64,000 bases of DNA from Pyrus communis (GCF_963583255.1 NC_084803.1:25456428-25520427), one strand, 5' to 3'. Positions 42,781 to 54,480 are shown, numbered from the stretch's first letter. Program-made: numbers and translations. Notes: generated by a model from the sequence alone, not told the origin.

Positions 42781-43175
42781 TTATCCATTTTCAAAATTTT
42801 CATTTCTTCAAAGATCAAGCCTCTTCAAGCCAATTTATCCATTTTCAAAATTTTCATTTCTTCAAAGATCAAGCCTCTACGGCCCTTGAAGAAAGTTTTC
42901 ATTAAAAAATTTTCATTTTCACTTAAGATCAAGCCTCTACGGCCCTTGAAGACAATTTTCATTTCATTCAAGATCAAGCCTCTACAACCCTTAAAGAAAT
43001 ATTTTATCCAAGAAATAGGCCTCAACGGCCCTTGACGAAATTCATCATTTCAATTCAAGAAATACGCCTCAATGGCCCTTGAAGAAATGTTTTCGTTCAA
43101 GATATACGACTTAATGACCCTTGAAGAAGCAAACTAATTTAAGATCAAGTCTCGACAACCCTTGAGTTAGAACAT
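42781..43175 (+). repeat. Degenerate tandem repeats before the C purine tract
   Basis: About seven units of roughly 45-65 bp contain 'AAGATCAAGCCTCTACGGCC' and 'CTTGAAGAAA…TTTTCATT'. They sit in the 3' untranslated region, a position where Tat/Ogre elements are known to carry satellite-like arrays. Confidence 0.8.
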
Positions 43176-43200
43176 TCACACATGCCTACAACGCGCCTTT

Positions 43201-43214
43201 AAGTGGGGGCATTT
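43201..43214 (+). promoter_or_regulatory. Polypurine tract of element C
   Basis: AAGTGGGGGCATTT abuts the 3' LTR start TGTAAACATG. Confidence 0.75.
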
Positions 43215-44176
43215 TGTAAACATGTAAATTTTGTTGCATGCAAATGATGAATCGCAAAGCTCCACGTGGCATATGACTCATCATAAATGGACAAGTCATC
43301 AATGATATGTGGCACAAATCAAGCAATGGAAGCTCAAAACTTCCCCAAAATTTGGCCAAAAGGAAGAAATCTTCTTAAAATCAGCAAGGGGCCCAAATTG
43401 CTCCCAAAATCGGAAAGAAAGCTAAAGCATCTTCACAAAACAAGCATGAATTGAAGATTGCTCACAAAATAGGCAAGAAAGCTCTATATATTTTAGCCAA
43501 GCAAGGGAAAGTTGCTGAAATTAAGACATAAAACATGCCTAAATTCTCCCACGGATGAATCAAGACACAAATTAAAGCCAAATCCATCCAAAGGCAAGTT
43601 TTGAGAAGTCCATAAATACAAGGTCCTTAGACAAGCATAAAGGTTGACAATTTCTACATTGAAGGGCCGAAATTCTCACAAAAGGAGAACCTCTGCCAAT
43701 CTTTGAAGACTAATATGCTGCCAAAGCTCTATTCGAAGAACAAATAACCAAAGTCGAAGCTTTCTTTCGACCACAGCTGAAGCATTCCCTTGAAGAATCA
43801 ACGAGCACTTGTGCTAATTCCTTCACGACTTTGTTGCAAGCTTAAAACTTGTAACAACGTTCGATTCAAGATCAAGTCGCCAAAACCCTTGAATCAACAA
43901 AATCCCACATCAACATCACCTTTGTCGCAGGTCATACACAAACTTAGAGGCGAAGACTATCCACGCATTGTTTTAAGCTCAAAACTTGAAACAATCGTTC
44001 GTCCGAGATCAAGTCATCGCGACCCTTAGATCAACAACCTATGCATCTACATCAAATTTGAAGGCTGAATCAGAGGAAAATTGTAAACAAAGATTGTAAC
44101 CCTACAAATTCATCAATAAAAATCTACGTTGTACACGTGTTCTTGTTTCATTCGTTACAGAATTTTTGTGTCTACA
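43215..44176 (+). repeat. Element C 3' LTR (962 bp)
   Basis: Pairs with 11516-12446 but is diverged and 31 bp longer. The TATA box has changed to CATAAATA (about 43611-43618). It ends TGTCTACA and is followed by ATGTT, the near-duplicate of ATGCT. Confidence 0.9.
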
Positions 44177-46002
44177 ATGTTACCATCACATCTGACAATC
44201 TTTGCCATCTTTGCCTTGAACCTCTTGACATATGTGCAAAGTGACTCCTTCAGGTCCTTCGTCATGTTAAACAAGTGGTCAGATTTATTTTTAATCGAGC
44301 GATAGGAAAAATATTCCTTAGTGAAAACCAAGGAAAGTTCACTGAAGTTCTGCACTGATCGTGGCAGCAGGGTATGGAACCAGTCTTGCACCTTGCCTTG
44401 CAATGTCGTGGCCAAGTCCTTGCACATGAGAGCGTCCTTGTTGGCGTAAAGGGTCATGGCGCTTCAGTAATGCATCAGGTGTCAATTCGGATCTTTATCT
44501 CCATTGAACAAGGTGAAATGTGGCCGGTTAAACTTTCACGGTGGTTCCATCTGCTTGATCTCATATGTAAATGGTGACATGCTCAGGTTGGCCACGTCTT
44601 TACGAAGAGCATCGTCAGTGGTATTAATGAAATGGAATTCGCACAGCTACTCTGCTACGAGCTTTTGTACTTCCTCCTAGATTTATGCCTGGTGAGGCAG
44701 TGGGGCCTCCAACTGCCCATAGTGCTAACCTGCTGGTTCATATTGCTCTTTAGCATTTCCTGCTTATTTGTGCCACAATCATGATGCACGGGGTTCATTA
44801 TGTGCTGCTCTCCATCATGTTTGGTGATGGTTGCCAGTAGAACTTGAGCTGGACTGTCCTTGTGTTCTCATTTGCCCATTATATGGCTGCCTACTCCAAT
44901 GCCTCGTAAGAGGATCTCCTTTTGGGCCTAGCCTCGTGTGGACGCTTCACCTAGAAAGTCCTCAATGCTTGTCAGAGTGTGGACCCAACCTCAAACGCAT
45001 ATTAACTTGTGAGCTAAGACAGGAATGAATGCTTCTCTGCGCATCTAGGATGAATAAGACGTTTTCCTGGGGGCCTAAACGAGAGTACATACTACCTGAA
45101 CTCACGGTTCGTGGCGAGCTAAGCAGCTCTTTGTTAGGATGTCACTGGAATGAGTCAGGTTCTTACATCCTTGTCCTACTTCGGGACACCTCGTCTAGGG
45201 TGCGTTGCACCTCAATATGCTCGAGGAGTTGGTTCACTAAAGTGGTCTGTTGTGCGAGGGTGCTCCTCAAATTGGTGATCTACTAGGGTAGGTGGTGTAC
45301 GCCATATAGATTGAAAGAGTCTGGATAATGAGCGTCTTCGTGTATGGTGGAAGCGTAATGGACTGCAGGTACAAAGCTTGAGCCCAAAGTGGGCATACCT
45401 GTAAACAATTGGGGTGAAAATAACCCTGAGTCGCCCGTAGGACTGGTGGTCGAAATCTGGATTGTCGGAGATGGCTTTAGATTAGATTGGACCGCAGAAC
45501 GGGTCGTCGGAGCTGGTCGCGGGTCGCAGAACGGGCCAACCCGACTGAGTGGTTGAGCCGTACGTGTAGGTGTACTAGGCTTGTGTGTGTGGCAGCTAGC
45601 CTTGGGCCTGCGCTGTGCACTAGGCCAGTGCATGCTCTTAGCATTAGGCCTAGGCTATGTCTGCAGCAAGCAAGGCTCGACGCTAGGCTTGGGCCGTGGC
45701 TACTTGGGCTACTGGCTGGGCTCTAGTTACTGAGGTTTGGACTACTGCAGCTTGGGCCTCCTAGGCTTAGCTCGCAACTTCGTAGACCTAGGCCTCCTAG
45801 CCGTGGGTTGGTGGATGGAGCGATATGGGGGCATGGGCCGTGGCCAAGTGGCCTTACCATGGCTGCTAGGTCACGATAGTGGTGGTGATGCGGCTGCACG
45901 GTGATGGTGCCCATTCTGCCATTGCGTTGAGCCTTTAGGATCTCTGCCGTTGCGTTGTACGTATGAGGTTCCGTTCGTCGTGGTTTCTGAATTTCCTACC
46001 AT
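44177..46002 (-). pseudogene. Element A part 3: gag N-terminal and capsid region
   Basis: ATG at 46002 opens MVGNSETTTNGTSYVQRNGR on the minus strand. A His/Pro-rich region follows (45914-45283), then capsid residues at 44457-44177 (LMCKDLATTLQGKVQDWFHTLLP…SVQNFSELSLVFTKEY…CTYVKRFKAKMAKIV), typical of retrotrans_gag. Stops and frame changes occur between the blocks. The capsid is cut at the C insertion and resumes at 11510, then 2420, in the same frame. Confidence 0.78.
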
Positions 46003-46133
46003 TGTATCCTTTTTCCAGGGATTGATCAATAAACTTTTCTAGGAAAAATTAATTAATACGACATGTGAGAAATTCAATGTAACAGAAAATTCAAGAATCC
46101 AAATGCAAGAAGCTTCTTCGAGTATTTAAATCA

Positions 46134-46152
46134 GCTCTTAATGAAAGCACTA
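46134..46152 (-). promoter_or_regulatory. Possible degenerate primer site of element A
   Basis: The minus strand reads TAGTGCTTTCATTAAGAGC. It resembles a TGGTGCTTTCATTGAGAGC site I associate with plant gypsy elements, with the leading TGG mutated. Low certainty. Confidence 0.35.
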
Positions 46153-46156
46153 ATTT

Positions 46157-46798
46157 GTCGATTTAAATTTACGCCGTCTTCAGTTTTGACAAAAATGCAC
46201 CTGCAAAACAATTAACACCTTTGATCAAGGACCTAAGCCTAACCCGCCCAGGAGGTGGGGGGTTTCGGCCAATGAATCTCCGATGCCTAAGTCAGTTTTT
46301 CTAAGATAGTAACGTGTTTAGGGCTTTTTTAAGGTAGCAAAAGCCTTTGAAATTTGGTAGAATATGGGGTATATATAAGTGAGAGGGCCAACCATAATGT
46401 TAATGTTTTACCCTACACGTGGTCGCATCCTATTGGCCAATGTTTATGGAGAAATATTCTCAAGATATTAAATAGGAAATAATATCTTGAGATAATGGAG
46501 TAATTATCCCTAATTGATTTAAATTGGGATTACTTTCTTGATAAGAGTCAATCTTCAATTGGGAATGTATTAAAGATAGGATTTGGGTAATTAATCCTTA
46601 TTTTTAATGCTTTGACTTTTCCTTATCAAGGGCAGGTGTGCTGTGGGTAGTCGTATTCAGCTGCTAAGAACTTCAAGGGTAAGCTGTGTGTGGGAGTATC
46701 TGAAAAAGCCTACCCATTTATTAAGGGCAATCTTGTCTTTCTTGAGTAAAAGTCCACGTGTCGCCTCTAGAATTTTTGGTATTATTTTAGGCTCCACA
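46157..46798 (-). repeat. Element A 5' LTR
   Basis: The minus strand starts TGTGGAGCCTAAAATAATAC at 46798 and ends CGACA near 46157. A TATATATA box lies about 46378-46371 in the leader-proximal third. The outer edge is supported by the TG start and the change to unrelated sequence. The inner edge is less sure because the partner LTR lies outside the window. Confidence 0.6.
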
Positions 46799-46822
46799 AT
46801 ACGCCAATGATTTAAAATCCAA

Positions 46823-46997
46823 CTACTTAGTACTACGGTTTAGTGATATTCCTCTTCACTTATAAGTGAGAGGTCTTAGGTTCAATTCTCACCAAAGGTG
46901 AAGTTGAACCACATTATTATGGCAAACCCATTATAAGGCTTCGCCCACTCCCCTAACCCCCTTAGTATAGATACTATCATTTATTAAAAAAAAAAAA
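46823..46997 (+). mobile_element. tRNA-derived SINE (175 bp) with perfect 11-bp target duplication
   Basis: Flanked by TTAAAATCCAA (46812-46822, 46998-47008). The box A-like CGGTTTAGTGA (46836-46846) and box B GGTTCAATTCT (46879-46889) are 33 bp apart, as in RNA polymerase III promoters of tRNA-type SINEs. The tail 'tagtatagatactatcattt' ends in A's. No coding capacity; it depends on LINE machinery. Confidence 0.85.
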
Positions 46998-47008
46998 TTA
47001 AAATCCAA

Positions 47009-47546
47009 ATTTTAGAAAATTCATAAATGAAAAGCAAACCATAAAATAAAGAGGTTTTATGATAAATGATTTTTTATTTTTTATCAACTCATCAGTTTGG
47101 TCTTCTATATTTTATACTCATCTTTATCGTCTCATGTATATTGCTTCACTCATCAATGTAGACCTTACCATCCAATTTCATTAAAAGAATTATTAAGTGT
47201 GGCAGCCACAAGACCTATTACATTATGCCACATGGATAATTTTAACATTTAAAATTAAAGAAAAAAAACCTCATTTAAGTTCTTTTAAAACTATTCAAAC
47301 TAAAAAAAAGTAAGACAATTAAAGGGAGACTTTGAAAGCGATCACTAACTATCAATGTTATTTGACAGAAACTTTTGTGGTTTTTAGTTTTTGCTCGAAG
47401 TCCCTTTTATTAATGTAATAATGTATTTCTAGGTAGGTTATTATATTTTAAAATTAAAAGTTAAATTTTTAATTGTTTCTATTAATGAGATTTTAAATAA
47501 AACTCAAAAATTATTGGAGAAAAATATAAAAGGATAAATTATACTC

Positions 47547-47607
<61 letters not shown>

Positions 47608-47774
47608 GGGTATGTTAATCAAAACTAACTAAAAAATTATTGTACCAAAACATGGGTACATTTTTCAAATACACAAAAATAAAAAGATATTAGGCTTAAT
47701 AACATTATTAAATTTCTTCTATTATATTTGATATGGATACATTCTCAAATCAATGAAATAGAATGTACCCATAT
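47009..47774. other. AT-rich intergenic stretch, no gene seen
   Basis: It contains (AT)25 at 47551-47600 and repeated 'catgggtac/atgtt' phrases on both sides of that run. The last 20 bp (47755-47774) are the left target duplication of the LINE. Confidence 0.7.
47551..47600. repeat. (AT)25 microsatellite
   Basis: Fifty bases of perfect alternation, likely length-variable. Confidence 0.95.
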
Positions 47775-47962
47775 TCTCCGTGCCTCGCAAGAAGGTTATG
47801 TCCGAGAAAGTCGGAGTAAAAGTTTTCGACCAATTGGTATGAAACCCTACAGTGTGACAACGTGACATTGGCTTACTGCAAAGGTTACCAAATTGATGGT
47901 TATGGAAGCGGTTTACGGTGCGACAGCAATGCAGTACAGAGATTAGTGGTGTGCCCTAGTTT

Positions 47963-48770
47963 GTGCAAAAGGGCGGTGGTGTGGGTCTTGCGACTTGGGC
48001 GAAGACAGGACTGTATAATATGGAAGGCTTGGCGCTGAAGTTTGGGAGCAGTCTCTCCTTGTCGGAGAAGGAGAAAGGCGGGATTAAGATCGGGAAGAAG
48101 GATATGGAAGGTGCATTGATAGGGTTTCATCACAGCATCATTGCAGAGGTTTTTTCAGTGAAACCTCTCAATGGTAATGCTTTTATTGACCAGTTTACGA
48201 GTCTGTGGAGAGGAAGGGAGGGCATTTCCATTAGGGCTCTGGGTGGGGCATGCTTCATGGCTTAGTTTGTGGGACAGCGGGACATGTATCGTGTGTTAGA
48301 GGTGGAGAAGCCATGCTATTCGAGGATGATCTGGTGTTAGTTGTTGATGGGGCTAAGCATGGGCGTTGGACTGATCCATTACACCTGGTAACGATGTGGG
48401 TTTAGTTGCATAATGTTCCGCCGCTTAATATGACGGAAGTCATCGCCAGGACAATCGGCAGTGTGCTTGGTGTAGTTGTTAAGATGGATAAAGATGATGG
48501 TAGGGATTGTATTGGGAGGTTCATACGTGTGAAAATTATTTTTGATGTCAGGGAGCCACTTATGAGATGAACAATAGTTGAATTCCCTGATGATGAAACA
48601 GTGTGGGTGGATTTTCGGTATAAGGGGCTCCCTAGCTATTGTCTTATTTGTGGTAAGATGGGCCATGTCACTCGATGGTGTAAAGAGGAAAGACTAGGGG
48701 AGGAAACCTCAGAGGTTGAAACGGAGAATTTGGTTGCATTCAAGGGCCTCAATGCGGAATTTGCCTAGGG
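47963..48770 (+). pseudogene. LINE ORF1 (DUF4283-like, CCHC knuckle)
   Basis: 'SLSEKEKGGIKIGKKDMEGALIGFHHSIIAEVFS' (about 48050-48155) and 'PLNGNAFIDQFTSLWRGREG' match the DUF4283 domain of plant L1 ORF1. After stops, 'YKGLPSYCLICGKMGHVTRW' and the following Cys give a complete C-x2-C-x4-H-x4-C knuckle (48620-48680). ORF1 proteins bind element RNA. The start is uncertain; an earlier Met may exist at about 47900. Confidence 0.8.
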
Positions 48771-49325
48771 GTGAGAGGAGATGGTCAGCGGGGACAAAGA
48801 GGGAGGAGTGGCTTGTCCTCTTCATCTACTGGGGGACATTATGGTAATGAGAGACAAAGATTAGAGGGGAAGAAAATGAGAGACAAAGATTAGAGGGGAG
48901 AGAGCCTTTGATGCTGGACTCATTGGTCCAGGAAGGATTATTGCACCTAGTGTGGGGTCAGTAGAGTTGATGAGTCATCCGGATGAGGTCGAGGATAATG
49001 GTCGAAATCCTAAAGGGATGCAACAAAGTAGGGCTATTGATTTAAATATGCCGCTCATAGAAATGGTTGATGAGGTGCCTATTCAGGTACCGGGAAGGTC
49101 CGGTGTCGAGAGGAATGTGGAGCAAGTATTTGTATCTCAGGACTCGAACCCGTTTAATCTCCTACCCATCATTGAAGTTGTATCGAAGGAAATGACGAAA
49201 AGGAATTGGGAGGATGATAGGGATGATTTGGCAGTGTTAGAGGATGGTTTGGTTCATGGGCATAAGATACAAAGGTCTATTGTGGACCATGCGGAGGCCA
49301 ATTGCGAGGGGTCTCCACGATCGTC

Positions 49326-49815
49326 ATGAAACTCATATGTTGGAACTGTCAGGGTATTGGGGGGGGGGACCTGACTGTTGCTGATCTTGTTAAGCAGAAT
49401 CGACTCTACTCTCCTGAGGTATGCGAAGGATGTGGTATTGGTAAAATATGGTTAATTTTTTATTGAAGTTCTAATTGACGATAGGGTGAGGCAGCTTTGT
49501 TAGCGCTTGGTGGTTGTGTAAGCGAGCACGGAAGAACGCAAAAGGGCACAACAATTTGAGGTGTTAATGACACGGTTAGCATGCTTTCCGGAGCCGTGCT
49601 TGATAATGGGGGATTTTAATGACTTACTATTAGAATCAGAGAAGGTTAGGGGGAATGGAAGGACTGCTTCGAGCATGCGAGCTTTTTGTTCTTTTGTGGC
49701 TCAAGCGAGGTTATTAGATTTGGGTTTTGAAGGATACCCGTATACATGGCAGAATAGATGGGATGATGGTTTCATTCAGGAAAGATTGGATCGTGCACTG
49801 GCCAATCATGATTAG
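49326..49815 (+). pseudogene. LINE endonuclease domain (shortened)
   Basis: ATG at 49326 gives MKLICWNCQGIGGG, the usual N-terminus of the exonuclease/endonuclease fold. 'LIMGDFNDLLLESEK' (49600) and 'GYPYTWQNRWDDGFIQERLDRALAN' (49730-49805) are later motifs. Only about 90 codons separate the N-terminus from GDFND, so part of the domain appears deleted, and frames change between. It nicks target DNA in active copies. Confidence 0.8.
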
Positions 49816-51700
49816 ATTCAAGGGTACCAGCAAGCTGTTGTGAAACATGTAATGTTGAAGGGATCGAATCATGCTATATTAGTTTTATCTACAGAGGTGA
49901 ACCAACCTAGGCGTATGAAACGCTTTATGTATGACCCACAGTGGAATATGGACCCAAAATGTGGTGAGGTTGTACATGCATGCTAGAAGGATGTTCACGG
50001 TGGAACCCATGCACTTAACATCTTGCATAATCTTTTTAGGGTTAGGAAGGGTTTAATGATGTGGCGGAAAAAATAGGGGCAGAATGACCAAAAGGAGATC
50101 TATCGCTTGTAGGAAGTTCTTCGTGAGGCGTATCAAAAACTGATGTTTGATGGTCTTCGGATTCGAGGTTTGGAAGAGGAACTGTCACGGGCAATTAAAA
50201 GGGAAGAGATTTATTGGCATACGAAGTCTCGAGTGCAATGGTTACGAGAAGGGGATAAAAACACTCGGCTTTTTCATGCTCAAACTTTGAAAAGGAGAAG
50301 GCGGAACACCATTCAGGGACTAGAAGAAGAGGATAGGACATGGTGTATGGATATGAACTGAATCCATGGTATTGCCATTGAGTACTTTACAGCTCTATTC
50401 ACTACGGATAGCCCAACGAATTTTTTGGAGATCCTGCAGTGTGTGATGACTAGGGTGGGTGAAAGGGACAATACCTTATTGATTGCCCCAGTGGCCGATG
50501 TGGAGATTGAAACAGCTATTTATCAAATGCACCCAACAAAATCACCGGGTCCGGACGGTTTCAATGAGGATTTTTATCATCACCATTGGGAGACGATTGG
50601 GGGAGTTGTTATTGGTATGGTAAAATCCTTTTTTAGCTAGGGAAAAATGTTAAAGGACTTGAATCATACTAATATTGTGCTTATTCCTAAAGTGGCTCAC
50701 CCTACGACGATGTCCAATTTTTGGCTGATTTCTCTTTGTAATGTGTTGTATAAAATAATTTCTAAAGTTCTAACGAATAGACTGAAAAGAGTTATCCCAA
50801 AAGTCATTAGTCTAAATCAATCAACGTTTGTGGCGGGAAGGCAAATATCTGATAATATCTTAGTTGTGCATGAACTTCTACATTCTATGCAACATGAGAA
50901 TGATGAGGGTCTTGATTTTATGGCAATGAAATTAGATATGGCAAAAGCTTACGATCGGGTTGAATGGTCTTTTTTGGATGCTATGTTGCATAAGTTGGGT
51001 TTTGAAGATTTGTTCTGCCATTGGGTGATGGAGTGTGTTCAAATTGTCTCTTACAGTGTGGTTATGAATGGAGAGACAACAGGTTTTATAAAGCCTTCAA
51101 GGGGAATTTGGCAAGGCGATCCATTATCACTTTTTCTCTTCCTTATATGTGCTGAAGGCTTTTCATCTTTAATCCATAATGAAGAGAGGTTAGGACGCAT
51201 TCGAGGTATGTCAGTAAATGCTTCTGCCAAGCCTCTATCACATGTGTTTTTTTTGTAGATGACTCAGTTTTATTTTGCCAAGCTACGGAGATTGAGGCTT
51301 ATAGTGTTAAACTACTGCTCCAATGATATGTTGAGGGGTCCAGACAATTCATTAATCTGGATAAAAGTTTGGTACACTTTAGTGTAGGATGTTTGAAAGG
51401 GCTGAAAGCTCAACTGCCGCAGATATAGGGGATTAGGCACCAGGAAGGGTTTGGGAAGTATTTGGGTATTCAAGCTGACTTTGGAGCTTCGAAGAAAAAG
51501 GTGTTCGAAGAAGTACGGAATAAACTGGATGAAAGAATCAATGGTTGGGCGAAATAGTTTTTGTCGATAGCTAGTAAAGTGGTGCTTATTATGAGTGTTG
51601 CGGCGGCTTTATCGATTTACACCATGTCATGTTTCCAGTTGCCTATTTAATTGGCAAAGGAAATTGAACAAATTATAGCAAGATTCTGGTGGAGGGATCA
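49816..51700 (+). pseudogene. LINE reverse transcriptase (broken)
   Basis: Motifs run from 'SRVQWLREGDKNTRLFHAQ' (50230) through 'MHPTKSPGPDGF' (50530) and 'VLIPKV' (50680) to 'SLNQSTFVAGRQISDNILV' (50812). 'MKLDMAKAYDRVEWSFLDAM' (50926) and 'IWQGDPLSLFLFLICAEG' (51107) follow. The catalytic (V/A)DD lies just after a T8 run at about 51249-51256 that shifts the frame, so 'VDDSVLFC' is read only in another frame. Other stops lie at 50638, 49813 and elsewhere. Confidence 0.88.
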
Positions 51701-52329
51701 AAAGACGAAAAAAGGTGTCCATTAGCTTGCTTGGAAAAGAATGGCGCATAGGAAGACTGATGGAGGTCTTGGCTTTAAGGAAATTATTGATTTTAATTTA
51801 GCAATGTTGGCTATGGTGGGATGGTCTTGCTTTGTAATCCGGAGTCGCTTTTGGCTAAAATTCTTAAGGCTAAGTATTACCCTCATTCGTCATTCCTTGA
51901 AGCACCAATGGGATAAGGAACTTCATGGGGGTGGAAAGGAATTCTTCAAGGGAGGAAAGTATTGAAGTCTGGTATACGATGGCGAGTTGGCGATGGAAGA
52001 AGTATTCAAGTAATTGAGGATCCTTGGTTGCCCATACTGAGAACTTTCCGACCTATTTCAATACATCCGAAGATGCCTATGCTAGTTGGTGATATGGTGG
52101 CTAGTGGAGGTACATGGAAACGTGAGGTCATTCGGAGGTGTTTTAATGTCGATGAAGCACAAGTCATCTTGAGCATGCCGTTGAGTCAATTTGGGTGTCC
52201 TGATTGTATCATGCGCATTATACTCGAAATGGAGTCTATTCGGTGAAATTAGGATATTTGGTAGCCCAGGAGATGAACAGGAATGGAGAACTTGGACGGA
52301 AAAGGGTTGGGCAATCTAGTAAGAGTGAT

Positions 52330-52530
52330 AATATGGACTCGGTATAAAGGGCGATTTGGAGTTTGAAGGTTCCTCCCAAGCTTCGCCATTTTATATGGAG
52401 AGGATGTCGGAATATACTTGTTGTCCGTACTAACCTACAACAGAGAGGGGTTGGTCTGAATACGTGTTGCCCATTCTGTGATCGTGAGGAGGAAACACAG
52501 GTACATATTTTCTTCAAGGTTTGGTTCTCC
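52330..52530 (+). pseudogene. LINE zf-RVT segment
   Basis: 'VPPKLRHFIWRGCRNIL' and 'CCPFCDREEETQVHIFF' form the zinc-binding region that follows plant L1 reverse transcriptases. A shift follows at about 52515. Confidence 0.8.
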
Positions 52531-52753
52531 GATACAATTAGATGTGAACACAGTGGTGGGAGATGATTTTATGCAATGTTGGAATTGGTTGTGTGCGAAA
52601 TATGGTAAGATGGAGAAGGCTTGTGTGCTTATGTGTTGGGTGGTGTGTGGTTTATGGAGAATGTGGAAATTTCATAATAGTGTGGTGTTTGAGAAGACAG
52701 TGGTAGAACCCAACATTGCAATACGTTTACTCCGACAACAATAGGAGGAGATT

Positions 52754-53299
52754 ATGGGATGTGATGAAGATTTGTGGCCATGTAATAGTTCTGGGCATCT
52801 TCGGCGAGGGATGATTGTGAATAGGTGGGTGAAGCCACCGTTTAGGACATTAAAAATAAATTGTGATGGAGCCTGGTGTAATCATACTGGAGTGGGAGGA
52901 TATGGGTGGGTAGCGAGTGATTTTGCGGGTATATTCAAAGGTGTAGCGGGTGTGGGAAAGGTTCTATGTGGTTCGAGCATCTTAGCAGAAGCGGAAACTC
53001 TTAGGCTGGCTATCATGGCTTCTGTGGAAAGGGGATTTCACACTGTTCTTGTGGATATGCTTTTGGGTAAGCTGCAACCGGAGGCAACTATGGAAGCTAT
53101 TTTGTGGGATATTAATTCTATTAAACAACAATTTTGTTCTATTGAGTTTATTTACACTCTGCGTGCCTGTAATGAGGCTGCGCATCTTGTAGCATCTTAT
53201 GTCACACGTGTGGGGGTTGTGCATTTGTGGGATGTGTTTGAGCCTGAGTGGTTATTTAACACTCTAGCGTCTGATGTAAACATTTCAATTTCTATTTAA
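52754..53299 (+). pseudogene. LINE C-terminal RNase H domain
   Basis: 'LKINCDGAWCNHTGVGGYGWVASD' has the first catalytic Asp. 'LAEAETLRLAIMAS' carries the Glu. The position of the third Asp ('VDMLLGKL', normally E-x-D) is altered to Met-Leu. 'ACNEAAHLVASY' is the C-terminal helix, where H and A replace the usual N-x-x-A-D-x-L-A. Open for 181 codons and ends 20 residues before the tail. Confidence 0.82.
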
Positions 53300-53364
53300 T
53301 AATATCTACTCTTTGACCAAAAAAATAAAAAATAAAAATAAAAAGAAATAGAATGTGCCCATAT

Positions 53365-54480
53365 AAGCTTAAAAATGGATTAGAAAAAAGTTCCATGGAT
53401 TTTATATAAAAAATGGTTACATATTGTATGTTTTACATAACAAAGTGGTATATGTAAGAATGGGTACATTTAAGATTAGAAAAAATATTGAAAAATTATG
53501 TAAATGGGTACATTTAAGATTAAAAAAAAAATTAATGGGTATGAACTTATTCTAATTTATTTATTATTTTGGAAATGTTTTTTAATTGAAAATTAATTAG
53601 GAGTTTAATAAGGGTGTGAGTGTTAAAACCCTCAAATAATTACTAATTTTTATTTAAAAAAAATATGTAATTGATATGTAAATTCTTTAATACATTAATG
53701 TTGGAATTTCGATCAAAATTTAAAAATTGATAAGGTATCAATCAATGAACATTAGTAATTAGAGAAAATAAACATCAATAATTCAAAACCGAACACTAAT
53801 TTTTCCATAATTAAATGCAAAACTAAATTAAAAATTAAAGCCAGCACCACTACCGCCCACCTCTGACTCTACGGCACCGTCCAGCCTCCCTTTACGATTT
53901 CCCCCACCACCACAGGCTATAGCACCCACCCACAGAAGCAGTCAGTTTCACTCTCTCTCTACCAGAATCCACCACCATCCCCAAATGTCCCCTTACCTCC
54001 CGCACCCTACATCTCTCTGCTCTCTTCCTTGCCCCACCACCCCACCATCACCTCCCACCAAACCACTAGACTAATCAATTACCCACCCAGATTTCCCCAT
54101 TCACCCGGGCTCTCGCACTCTGTTTTATTTTCTTTGGCTATTATTTGATTTACTCCTTCCCTTTTTGTTTAGTTTGCCCATGTGTGTTTAACATATGCGT
54201 CGCACAAGCATTATGACATAAAGCAACAAAATTAATGCTAAGTGAGATAAGAGATAAATAAAAAAATTAATGAGTTTGAAATATAAAAAACCGAACAGAT
54301 GAGTTGATAAAAAAAGAATGATGATTTGCAATTAAAAAAAAAAAAAAAAAAAAAAAACCCATAAAGTAAGAGACAAAAACAAAAGAGAAAGAGATGGCGC
54401 ATTAGTTATGCTAACGTGGAGTTTTTGTACTCAGTGGTCTCCATCAACGGCCCAGATTCACTCTCACGCTTTCCCCATCT
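53365..54480. other. Intergenic stretch upstream of the FLZ gene
   Basis: AT-rich with two copies of 'gggtacatttaagatta' (about 53462 and 53506) and a C-rich island (53840-54130, many CCACC). An A24 run lies at 54334-54357. No ORF with recognisable content. The proximal part is presumably the FLZ promoter; no clear TATA box is seen. Confidence 0.6.

Larger units (their letters stand above)
11516..44176 (+). mobile_element. Element C: old Tat-like Ty3/gypsy element hosting three later insertions
   Basis: The LTRs at 11516-12446 and 43215-44176 start TGTAGACA or TGTAAACA and end TTTACA or TGTCTACA. They are flanked by ATGCT/ATGTT (one mismatch). The order on the plus strand is gag, protease, RT, RNase H, a second archaeal-type RNase H (a Tat hallmark) and integrase. 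An antisense plant-mobile-domain gene, tandem repeats and a purine tract follow. The LTRs differ by roughly a tenth, so it is old. hAT (15672-17723), D (20242-26056) and B2 (30036-40878) are inserted in it. Its own length without them is about 14 kb. Every ORF is broken. Confidence 0.9.
47775..53344 (+). mobile_element. Full-length L1-type LINE, decayed
   Basis: The insert is 5570 bp, bounded by 20-bp duplications at 47755-47774 and 53345-53364 that differ at one base. The order is ORF1 (DUF4283-like, CCHC), endonuclease, reverse transcriptase, zf-RVT, RNase H, then an A-rich tail. This is the plant L1 layout. Stops and frameshifts are frequent. Confidence 0.93.

Noticed and set aside
45487..45726. 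Plus ORFs at 44831-45726
   Set aside because: Shadows of the minus-strand gag of element A.
53840..54130. Proline-rich frame in a C-rich island
   Set aside because: Short, interrupted, no start codon; likely composition only.
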